A stretch of 64,000 nucleotides of DNA, taken from NCBI RefSeq assembly GCF_018502485.1, contig NZ_CP075546.1; one strand, given 5' to 3'. Source of the DNA: Methanospirillum purgamenti. GTDB taxonomy: Archaea; Halobacteriota; Methanomicrobia; Methanomicrobiales; Methanospirillaceae. Below are positions 55,248-61,401 of the stretch, piece after piece. Each line of letters starts with the position of its first letter. The stretch's first letter is position 1. The translations under genes were made by a program, and so were the position numbers. The notes under the pieces were generated by a model that did no database searches, was not told the origin of the DNA, and worked only from the letters and a program-made list of their open reading frames with translations.

Positions 55248-55619
55248 ACTATCACGTTCGATTGGGAAGACTATGAGGTTTCTGGTGTTAACCAGAGAGG
55301 CTGTAGATGTAAACACAATATCTGGTAAGTTCCAGGATTTCCTCCCGCGTTTTTCCTGAGAAAAAATAAACCAAAGGACAATAGATTGAAAATTGAATGT
55401 TTAAACAAAATTTAAAGAAATAAATGGTAGATCAAACAAACCAATGTAAGATATCTGTTTTTTTCTGAAGTAATTTGAAAATGAGCAAAATTAATTGTTC
55501 GTTTCATTAAATTCTTGTTTAATGTAATTATTTTGAGATGTTGAAATTCAATTTAGCTACACTAATTTAATATACTTAAACATAATAATTTAGATGAGTC
55601 TAAAATTATTAGGTGAATC
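55248..55619 (+). other. Divergent intergenic region holding the feo promoter
   Basis: This 372-base A+T-rich stretch separates the secreted protein gene from feoA. The right end has a TATA-like TTTAATATA (55566-55574), the inverted repeat at 55583-55611 and the feoA ribosome site GGTGA (55612-55616). The left and middle contain no supported gene. Confidence 0.6.
55583..55611 (+). promoter_or_regulatory. Candidate metal-regulator operator of the feo operon
   Basis: Left arm TAATAATTTAGA (55583-55594) and right arm TCTAAAATTATTA (55599-55611) are reverse complements apart from one extra base, around a 4-base centre (TGAG). The site lies 9-17 bases downstream of a TATA-like box (55566-55574) and ends just before the feoA ribosome site. 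Bound protein would cover the expected transcription start. DtxR-family operators are palindromes of this size and position. Which of the two DtxR-type proteins here binds it is unknown. Confidence 0.6.
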
Positions 55620-55862
55620 ATGGCCACCATTACACTCGAGAAATTACCACCCGGATCATCGGGAACGATTACGTCAATTCTTGGTGATTCAGTTATTCGC
55701 CGTAGATTAATGGAAATGGGAGTACTTCCCGGTTCAGAGTTAACCCTCATTAAGTGGGCCCCTCTTGGAGATCCTGCTGAATGCAGTATCCGTGGGTACA
55801 AATTGTCTCTTCGGAGAGCAGAAGCAGCTTTGATCACTGTTGAACCAAAACTGAGGAAGTGA
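55620..55862 (+). CDS. feoA: FeoA-like protein (first copy)
   Basis: An 80-residue SH3-like FeoA domain protein that assists the FeoB ferrous-iron transporter. Family features: LPPGSSGTITSILGDSVIRR, LMEMGVLPGSELTLIKWAPL and IRGYKLSLRRAEAALI. The start follows a GGTGA site and sits directly behind the candidate operator. First gene of the operon feoA-feoA-feoB and beyond. Confidence 0.93.
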   Translation: MATITLEKLPPGSSGTITSILGDSVIRRRLMEMGVLPGSELTLIKWAPLGDPAECSIRGYKLSLRRAEAALITVEPKLRK

Positions 55863-55868
55863 ATTATT

Positions 55869-56093
55869 TTGGTTCCCTTAAGCCTTTCAAAAGCCGGAGA
55901 CCAGGTTGTGGTCCGGTCTATATGTGGAACAGGTCACCTGGCAAAAACACTTGGTCAGCTTGGGATCATAATCGGAATTGAACTTACCATTATTCAAAAA
56001 GCAAAAGAATCTGTGATTGTCCGGATTGGAGAGAGTAGATATGCTCTTGGAGCCGGAGCAGCCAGTATGGTTCTCGTCGAACCACTCAAATGA
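55869..56093 (+). CDS. feoA: FeoA-like protein (second copy)
   Basis: A 74-residue FeoA domain: VPLSLSKAGDQVVVRSICGT, LAKTLGQLGIIIGIELTIIQ and YALGAGAASMVLVEPL. It begins with TTG behind GAAGTGA, 6 bases after the first feoA stop, and ends 7 bases before feoB. Two consecutive diverged FeoA genes are seen in several archaea and may form a mixed complex with FeoB. Its 3' end is the source of the degraded copy at 52541-52587. Confidence 0.88.
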   Translation: MVPLSLSKAGDQVVVRSICGTGHLAKTLGQLGIIIGIELTIIQKAKESVIVRIGESRYALGAGAASMVLVEPLK

Positions 56094-56096
56094 GGA
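56050..56096 (+). repeat. Intact partner of the duplicated feoA-feoB junction
   Basis: This stretch spans the last residues of the second feoA gene and the intergenic ribosome site. It matches 52541-52587 at 39 of 47 positions by hand count, including a 20-base identical block. Confidence 0.75.
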
Positions 56097-56100
56097 ATTT

Positions 56101-58089
56101 ATGAAAGATATTCGTATATTACTTACAGGAAACCCCAATGTGGGAAAAACCACCCTGTTTAACAGCATATGTGGAGTTCATCAACACACTGGGAATTATC
56201 CAGGAGTGACTGTTGAGATTAAAGAAGGAAAACGACAAATAAATGAATATTCATTAATTGTCTCCGATCTCCCCGGAACGTACAGTCTTTCTGCCTTTAC
56301 TCCGGACGAGCAGGTTGCCCGTGATGCACTTCTGACCTCACATCCTGATGCTGTTGTTCAGATTATTGATGCCACAAATGTTGAGAGAAACCTGTTTTTA
56401 ACGACTCAACTGATGGAAATTGGCATTCCAATGGTAATCGCTCTGAATATGTGCGATCTGGCAGATGAACAGGGAATTACCATTGATGCAGAGTGTCTTG
56501 AAAAGAATCTGAAAATTCCAGTCGTTCGGATTTTAGCACGAAAAGGAGAGGGAATAGACACATTAATCGATACAATCATCAGAGTCACAAAAGAGAAATC
56601 TTCCGTCCAATCAAAAGAGATCGAATATCCACATTCTGTCACATCTCATATCAACGAAATTGGATCATTTCTCATCTCTCACTCATCATCCCTAGGAAGT
56701 TTATCACCACAGTATGCAGCAATCCGGCTTATGGAAGGGGATGAACACCTTGAAAAAATGTTCCATGATAAGGGACTTGCGATTCCATTTATTGACAAGG
56801 CGGATCCGGCAGAGCGGGATGGAATTGCAGAAGATATTCTACTGGCACGATACCGGACAGCAGAAGAAATCACTACCTGTTCGGTTAAATGCACCATGGG
56901 ACGTGTTATGCCTGCCGATCTTATTGATCAGGTATTGACACATCGAATCTTTGGAATCCCAATTTTCCTTTCATGCATGTGGTTTGCATTCCAGCTCACC
57001 TTTAGTGCATCCAATCCATTCCTTGTAGGAATAGAGTACGTTTTCGGGTATTTCACTGAATTGATGAATAACATCGACATGGATCCATTTATCCGGTCCT
57101 TCCTGTCTGATGGAGTAATTGGTGGTGTAGGTTCAGTGCTTGTCTTTGTTCCAAGCATATTTGTCATGTTTTTGCTACTCTCCATCCTTGAAGATACCGG
57201 ATATCTAGCGAGAGCTGCGTTTGTAATGGATAGGCTTATGCATTCAGTTGGGCTTCATGGGCGTTCATTCATTCCGTTCCTCATAGGTTTTGGATGCAAT
57301 GTGCCGGCCATCATGGCAACCAGAACGCTCCAAAGTAAAGCAGACCGGATAATTACCATTATCACTATCCCGTTCATGTCCTGTGCAGCACGGCTTCCGG
57401 TATATGTTCTCTTCGCAGGTGTATTCTTCGGAGCAGCAGCAGGAAATGTAATATTTTTCCTGTATGTCCTTGGAATCGCGGTTGCAATCCTGTCAGCTCT
57501 GATATTCCGGCGTCTGGTGTTCAAAGATGAGCCATCTCCCTTCATCATGGAACTGCCACCATACCGGAGACCAAGCGGATTTGCTGCAGCGGTCCACATG
57601 TGGTTTAAAGGCAGGGAATATCTGAAACGTGCAGGTCTTGTCATATTTGGAGGAGTTATCGTCGTCTGGGCATTAGCAACCCTTCCGGTAGGAGTGGAAT
57701 ATGGATCTGCAGAAAGCCTTGCAGGAATCATCGGGCAAGCATTCCAACCAATATTTGCTCCGCTTGGGTTTAACTGGCAATTGGTTGTAGGACTCATCTT
57801 CGGATTCATCGCGAAAGAAGTGGTTGTAGGATCTCTTGGAACCCTCTATGGAGGAGAAGAGATGCTTGAATCATCCCTTGCTGCAGACCCGACTTTAAGT
57901 CCGGTAATTGCCCTTGCATACATGGTCTTTGTCCTCCTCTACCTTCCCTGTGTGGCTGCACTGGGAGTAATCAGGCAGGAGATGGGGAACTGGAAATGGA
58001 CGGGAATTGCAATCGGATGGGGAATACTCGTCGCATACGTCTTCGCGTTCATCATATTACACGTAGGTTCATTCGTAATCGGAGCATAA
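56101..58089 (+). CDS. feoB: Ferrous iron transporter FeoB
   Basis: About 662 residues. The N-terminal G domain has G1 GNPNVGKTT at about 9-17, G3 DLPGTYSL and G4 NMCD, followed by the helical GDI region. The membrane domain (about 280-660) has two Gate-type halves and the conserved FGCNVPAIMATRTL motif. FeoB imports Fe(II), gated by GTP hydrolysis. ATG 56101 gives the normal N-terminus MKDIRILLTGNPN; the frame is open 28 codons further but overlaps feoA. The operon continues downstream with no gap. Confidence 0.97.
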   Translation: MKDIRILLTGNPNVGKTTLFNSICGVHQHTGNYPGVTVEIKEGKRQINEYSLIVSDLPGTYSLSAFTPDEQVARDALLTSHPDAVVQIIDATNVERNLFLTTQLMEIGIPMVIALNMCDLADEQGITIDAECLEKNLKIPVVRILARKGEGIDTLIDTIIRVTKEKSSVQSKEIEYPHSVTSHINEIGSFLISHSSSLGSLSPQYAAIRLMEGDEHLEKMFHDKGLAIPFIDKADPAERDGIAEDILLARYRTAEEITTCSVKCTMGRVMPADLIDQVLTHRIFGIPIFLSCMWFAFQLTFSASNPFLVGIEYVFGYFTELMNNIDMDPFIRSFLSDGVIGGVGSVLVFVPSIFVMFLLLSILEDTGYLARAAFVMDRLMHSVGLHGRSFIPFLIGFGCNVPAIMATRTLQSKADRIITIITIPFMSCAARLPVYVLFAGVFFGAAAGNVIFFLYVLGIAVAILSALIFRRLVFKDEPSPFIMELPPYRRPSGFAAAVHMWFKGREYLKRAGLVIFGGVIVVWALATLPVGVEYGSAESLAGIIGQAFQPIFAPLGFNWQLVVGLIFGFIAKEVVVGSLGTLYGGEEMLESSLAADPTLSPVIALAYMVFVLLYLPCVAALGVIRQEMGNWKWTGIAIGWGILVAYVFAFIILHVGSFVIGA

Positions 58090-58092
58090 ATC

Positions 58093-58539
58093 ATGGAAAA
58101 TACAACATACCCTCACCAATATCTTTATGGATGGACAGGACTTGTAGCACTGACCACCTTTGTCGCAGGACTCCTCTCAATCCTTGAAGGGGCCGGGATC
58201 GTAACCGGATTATTTATCTTACCGGATATTCCGGGAGGATGCATCTTGATCCTGATATCAGTATTGTTTGGATCTGCCTTCTTAAAAGGCAAAACAGATC
58301 GCCCAGGCTGGATAAGTTTCTCATATATCGGAGCTCTCCTCCTTGTAGTGTTCGCGGGATGTGCCATACTTGTTGAAGGTGGAAATGTGCTCACCCTCAT
58401 CATGGAAGGTGAAGAAGCAAATCTCCTGACAATCATCAGTTCATCTTTCATTTGGGCAGCAATTCTTGTGTTGCCACTTCTGGCCGGAGTATCAAAACTC
58501 TTATACGGATGTTCATGTGGTGGTGAATGCTGTGAGTGA
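58093..58539 (+). CDS. FeoB-linked membrane protein with Cys-rich tail
   Basis: A 148-residue protein with about four hydrophobic segments (LVALTTFVAGLLSILEGAGI, GGCILILISVLFGSAFL, YIGALLLVVFAGCAILV, FIWAAILVLPLLAGVSKLLY) and the tail CSCGGECCE. The start is 3 bases after the feoB stop, and the end overlaps the next gene. The terminal Cys cluster could bind iron or another thiophilic metal. No named family recognised; a role in iron uptake is inferred from position. Confidence 0.78.
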   Translation: MENTTYPHQYLYGWTGLVALTTFVAGLLSILEGAGIVTGLFILPDIPGGCILILISVLFGSAFLKGKTDRPGWISFSYIGALLLVVFAGCAILVEGGNVLTLIMEGEEANLLTIISSSFIWAAILVLPLLAGVSKLLYGCSCGGECCE

Positions 58540-58894
58540 AGGTCTTGAAATCCTTCATCTTATCAGCCAGAGGGGGGGATGCCTCCTCTCCGAACTTGCC
58601 ACTGAACTTGGGATTCCGAAAAACTCGGTACAATCCTGGGTATCCATGCTCTGTAGCACCGGATACCTGAAACGTGACGGAGAGGAATTATCGGAATGTT
58701 CCTGCAGGAAAAGTGGCATGAAATGTGTCTGTTGTCATTGTTCCTGTGAAGAAAAGACGGCATCCAGTGAAAACAGAATTGAACTTACCGAACGTGGGCG
58801 TTCTCTCATCAGGAGGAAATGGGATGAAAAAACCGGATCAGAAATTATCTCAGGCAATGGAAGATTATCTCGAAACAATATATGTACTCAGTAA
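58532..58894 (+). CDS. FeoC-like winged-helix protein with Cys cluster
   Basis: About 120 residues. A winged HTH spans about 1-60 (EGLEILHLISQRGGCLLSEL, then IPKNSVQSWVSMLCSTGYL). A cluster of eight cysteines follows (CSCRKSGMKCVCCHCSC), then ELTERGRSLIRRKW. FeoC proteins of enterobacteria combine a winged helix with a Cys loop that can hold an iron-sulfur cluster; this protein is larger but has the same idea. The GTG at 58532 follows GGTGA and overlaps the previous stop; the frame is open from 58466. It overlaps the fusion gene at 58824 by 71 bases. Confidence 0.72.
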   Translation: MSEGLEILHLISQRGGCLLSELATELGIPKNSVQSWVSMLCSTGYLKRDGEELSECSCRKSGMKCVCCHCSCEEKTASSENRIELTERGRSLIRRKWDEKTGSEIISGNGRLSRNNICTQ

Positions 58895-60062
58895 AGACAA
58901 GGGATATGCACGAACAGGCGAAATAGCCCGATCTTTAAACGTCTCGCCTTCATCAGTGGTTGAGATGGTCGGAAAGATATCAAAGCTCGGTTTTGTTGAA
59001 TGGAGGCGGTATGAGGGTGTTTTTCTCTCTCCGGAAGGCAGATTACGAGGAGAAGTAATTCATATCCGTCATGAAACTCTGCGTCAATTTTTTGAGTTTA
59101 TCGGGGTTACCCCTGATATTGCTAATAAAGAAGCATGTATTATTGAGCATGAATTATCTCCCATTACAACCTCAGCAATTGGAAACCTGGTTAGTTTTTT
59201 AAACACTCAGGCAGGTTCACAAACGATATCTGCTCTTGAACTCTTTCTCAAGATGCAGGGCGTTGGAATAGTGTGGGATAGTCCTGAAAAAATCCAGGAA
59301 CCAGCCCTCAAAGAGACAGTTATTCATTCAGTTCTTAATAATCAGGCAAATCATGATATCCTCTCGGTGATCACCCGCCATGATCTCCTTAATACGACAA
59401 CGTCTCTTCACCGGCATCTTGATCTCTTAAAAACAATGAGTTCCGGTGAAGAGATGAATCTGGTAATATCTAGAATTGAGGCCACAATTCAAGCCATCAA
59501 CAGACAGATTTCAACCAGTTCAGATCATCTCATACCAGGCCATGCAGGACACATGTGGATGAACCTGGGCAAGTTAATATCCCATGTTCAATCCATGATT
59601 CAACCAGAATCAGTTGTTATAGAACATGATGTATGGGCTGTTGAAGTATTTGGGGATTCACTTCTCGAAAAAGTAGTATATAATCTATTTGACAATGCTA
59701 TCCGACATGGAGATGGTGTATCCCGAATAAATTGCGGATATGTGCAAAAAGCTGACTCAATTCTCTGGTATGTACAGGATAATGGAAAAGGAATGCCTGA
59801 GGCGGAAAGAGAACATATATTCCGAGCTTCATCACAGACAGATAAAGGAAAAGGATTATATCTAGCATATCAGATTCTCAATGCTTGCGGAATGCAGATT
59901 TCTGAATGTGGGGCCCAATATGGAACGGGAGCACGGTTTGAGATCACCATTCCTGATGGGTTGTATCGTTTCGTTGAAGTTCAGAAATCCAAATCCATAT
60001 CCGTTTTTGGTCAGGATTTTGAATGTCCTAAAAACACGGCCATGATTTCTCAAGGTCAATAA
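58824..60062 (+). CDS. DtxR/MntR-type metal repressor fused to a histidine-kinase transmitter
   Basis: A 412-residue chimera. Residues 1-70: winged helix (AMEDYLETIYVLSKDKGYAR, then SPSSVVEMVGKISKLGF). Residues 70-135: DtxR dimerization/metal domain. Candidate ligands are Asp14, Glu17, His83, Cys105, Glu108 and His109 (CIIEHELS). Residues 170-235: acceptor helix SVITRHDLLNTTTSL with His186. Residues 270-380: ATPase with N-box NLFDNAIRHG, G1 DNGKGMP, G2 KGKGLYLAYQIL and G3 GTGARFEITIP. No membrane segment. ATG 58824 has a strong AGGAGG site and overlaps the preceding gene by 71 bases, so it is the last gene of the feo operon. The transmitter matches the RHD type of the large PAS kinases. It is probably a DNA-binding, metal-sensing kinase; activity is inferred. 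Confidence 0.92.
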   Translation: MKKPDQKLSQAMEDYLETIYVLSKDKGYARTGEIARSLNVSPSSVVEMVGKISKLGFVEWRRYEGVFLSPEGRLRGEVIHIRHETLRQFFEFIGVTPDIANKEACIIEHELSPITTSAIGNLVSFLNTQAGSQTISALELFLKMQGVGIVWDSPEKIQEPALKETVIHSVLNNQANHDILSVITRHDLLNTTTSLHRHLDLLKTMSSGEEMNLVISRIEATIQAINRQISTSSDHLIPGHAGHMWMNLGKLISHVQSMIQPESVVIEHDVWAVEVFGDSLLEKVVYNLFDNAIRHGDGVSRINCGYVQKADSILWYVQDNGKGMPEAEREHIFRASSQTDKGKGLYLAYQILNACGMQISECGAQYGTGARFEITIPDGLYRFVEVQKSKSISVFGQDFECPKNTAMISQGQ

Positions 60063-60071
60063 ACTGGTGAA

Positions 60072-60080
60072 TCTTTTTTT
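60072..60080 (+). terminator. T-rich terminator candidate after the feo operon
   Basis: TCTTTTTTT lies about 10 bases after the stop of the fusion gene. Runs of T are the usual archaeal transcription stop. No hairpin precedes it. Confidence 0.4.
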
Positions 60081-60172
60081 ATTCATTTTAGAACCTTCTG
60101 AGCGATTTTGAACCATCCATAATTGTTCATGATAAAATAAGAATAAACTCGGGAGAGATCGAATAATCTCTG

Positions 60173-60245
60173 AATCACACCAAAACTCGTACGATGGAGC
60201 TGCTATGGAAGGATTTTAGTTTTGGTTTTTTCAGGTGTGGTGATT
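60173..60245 (+). other. Imperfect long stem in the intergenic region
   Basis: ACCAAAACT (60179-60187) pairs perfectly with AGTTTTGGT (60218-60226). Outside it AATCAC (60173-60178) pairs with GTGATT (60240-60245), with a 13-base bulge on one side. A small RNA or terminator structure is possible. No gene is recognised in it. Confidence 0.3.
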
Positions 60246-60349
60246 ATACGATCCTAATTGTCCTGTTCCAATGACTGCATGTGATAACGAATGGTACCAG
60301 GAAAGACAGACAATAATGACAACCTGTATGACCGATTATGATTGACTAT

Positions 60350-60571
60350 TTATTCTATCTTTCTCTTTTGATTAGTATCAACCAACGGGGTTTTATCATC
60401 TAATGGCATATCCATATGTTTCCATAGGAACTCTGGAATTAAATCCATAGTTAATACCCCTCTGATTGATGCATGACAACCCATGTGACCTCCGAAATAG
60501 TAACTGATCACCTGGCTACACAGAAGGGAATTTATTATTATTCTGTGTTTTTCCAGGTGAGCGAAATCCAC
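60350..60571 (-). CDS. Doubtful small protein (73 residues)
   Basis: A GTG-started frame 2 bases after the stop of the coiled-coil gene at 60574. It reads VDFAHLEKHRIIINSLLCSQ, then YYFGGHMGCHASIRG, then DLIPEFLWKHMDMPLDD. The close spacing would allow translational coupling. There is no ribosome site, no family and no membrane segment, so it may be a chance frame. Confidence 0.3.
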   Translation of the reverse strand: MDFAHLEKHRIIINSLLCSQVISYYFGGHMGCHASIRGVLTMDLIPEFLWKHMDMPLDDKTPLVDTNQKRKIE

Positions 60572-60573
60572 GT

Positions 60574-60756
60574 CTAGAACGGTTCTGGATTTATGGAAGA
60601 TTGTGTCGTTTCATCTACCAGGTGATGCAGATGCTCATCCAGGTTTTTTATGTGGCTTATGAGAGCCTCCAAATCACGTTGTACATGTTCAATATCCCCA
60701 TGAACATGATCAAGTTCTTCTTTTAAATGTGTAATTAATTCTGATTTTTCACTCAT
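60574..60756 (-). CDS. Small His/Glu-rich coiled-coil protein (60 residues)
   Basis: A short soluble protein that is almost entirely heptad-like: LITHLKEELDHVHGDIEHVQ, then LEALISHIKNLDEHLHHLVD. Six or more His residues lie on the helix and might bind metal. ATG 60756 follows GGAG; the longer frame to 60852 lacks support. A GC-rich hairpin sits in its leader. It is divergent from the MarR/P-type ATPase pair and may share their control region, so a metal-related role is suggested only by position. Confidence 0.6.
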   Translation of the reverse strand: MSEKSELITHLKEELDHVHGDIEHVQRDLEALISHIKNLDEHLHHLVDETTQSSINPEPF

Positions 60757-60770
60757 TTGTTCTCCGTTTC

Positions 60771-60788
60771 GCGGGTTTGAACTCCCGC
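60771..60788 (-). promoter_or_regulatory. GC-rich leader hairpin, resembling a tRNA T-arm
   Basis: GCGGG (60771-60775) and CCCGC (60784-60788) flank TTTGAACT, the strongest G+C stem in an A+T-rich intergenic region. In the leader of the small coiled-coil gene it lies just before the GGAG ribosome site. The loop recalls a tRNA T-loop, but no acceptor or anticodon arms are present. Confidence 0.4.
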
Positions 60789-60907
60789 ATACCAATATTT
60801 CTATTTTGGCTGATATGAGACATATCCTAAATTTTTTTGCTGAATAGAACAAATATGGGGATTTCTATTTTTCTTAAATTCTGACGATCAAAATATCTAT
60901 CCTTCAA

Positions 60908-60928
60908 ATAGTTTGATGATCAAACTAT
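60908..60928 (+). promoter_or_regulatory. Palindromic operator before the MarR gene
   Basis: ATAGTTTGAT (60908-60917) and ATCAAACTAT (60919-60928) are perfect reverse complements around a single G. The site is 25 bases upstream of the MarR start and about 15 bases after a TATA-like AAAATATCTA. This is the expected size and position of a MarR autoregulatory operator. The divergent small gene could also be affected. Confidence 0.7.
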
Positions 60929-60952
60929 ATTGAAACAATCGGAGATCTCGAT

Positions 60953-61381
60953 ATGGACAAAAAAGATCCTTTAAAAGAAGAATTAAATGAAAGCCTTGTT
61001 GAATTTTTTGACAGATTTACCTCCTGGGAATCATCAGTTATTGAATCAAGTAATCTGAAAATATCTGATGCTCATGCCATCGAGATTCTCGGCCATTATG
61101 GTCGGATGAATATGAAAGAACTGGCAGGAAAACTAGGTATTACGACAGGAACAACGACAATTACGGTAGATAGACTGGAACGGGAAGGCTATGCACAACG
61201 GGTCAGAGCTGAACATGACAGGCGATCGTACATAATTGAATTAACAGAAGACGGGGCGTTGGCATATGAAGAACATCACCGTCATCACCTGAATCTGGCA
61301 AGTGAAATCGCATCCGTTCTAGGTGATGATGAGACGAGGATCTTTATTGATCTGTTGAAAAAAATCAACGAGCATATCTAA
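60953..61381 (+). CDS. MarR-family transcriptional regulator
   Basis: A 142-residue winged-helix dimer. The HTH is at about 45-95 (MNMKELAGKLGITTGTTTIT, then VDRLEREGYAQRVRAEHDRR) with the family's D-R wing motif. The flanking helices form the dimer interface (LNESLVEFFDRF, RIFIDLLKKINEHI). A HHRHHL segment near residue 110 could bind metal. GGAG precedes the ATG. The P-type ATPase gene follows after 20 bases, so it is probably the metal-responsive repressor of that exporter, acting at the palindrome 25 bases upstream. Confidence 0.92.
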   Translation: MDKKDPLKEELNESLVEFFDRFTSWESSVIESSNLKISDAHAIEILGHYGRMNMKELAGKLGITTGTTTITVDRLEREGYAQRVRAEHDRRSYIIELTEDGALAYEEHHRHHLNLASEIASVLGDDETRIFIDLLKKINEHI

Positions 61382-61401
61382 TAAACGGTGGCTGAAAGAC
61401 C

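Larger units (their letters stand above)
60063..60349. other. Region after the feo operon with no convincing gene
   Basis: These 287 bases (511 if the doubtful frame at 60350 is discounted) carry the feo terminator candidate and an imperfect stem (60173-60245). No coding frame here has a family resemblance. Confidence 0.4.

Noticed and set aside
57255..57809. 184-codon open frame antisense to feoB
   Set aside because: feoB is unmistakable here. The antisense product is low in hydrophobic core and has no recognisable domain.
60765..60795. tRNA gene or tRNA-derived attachment site
   Set aside because: Only a T-arm-like stem is present. There is no anticodon or D arm, and the loop has 8 rather than 7 bases.
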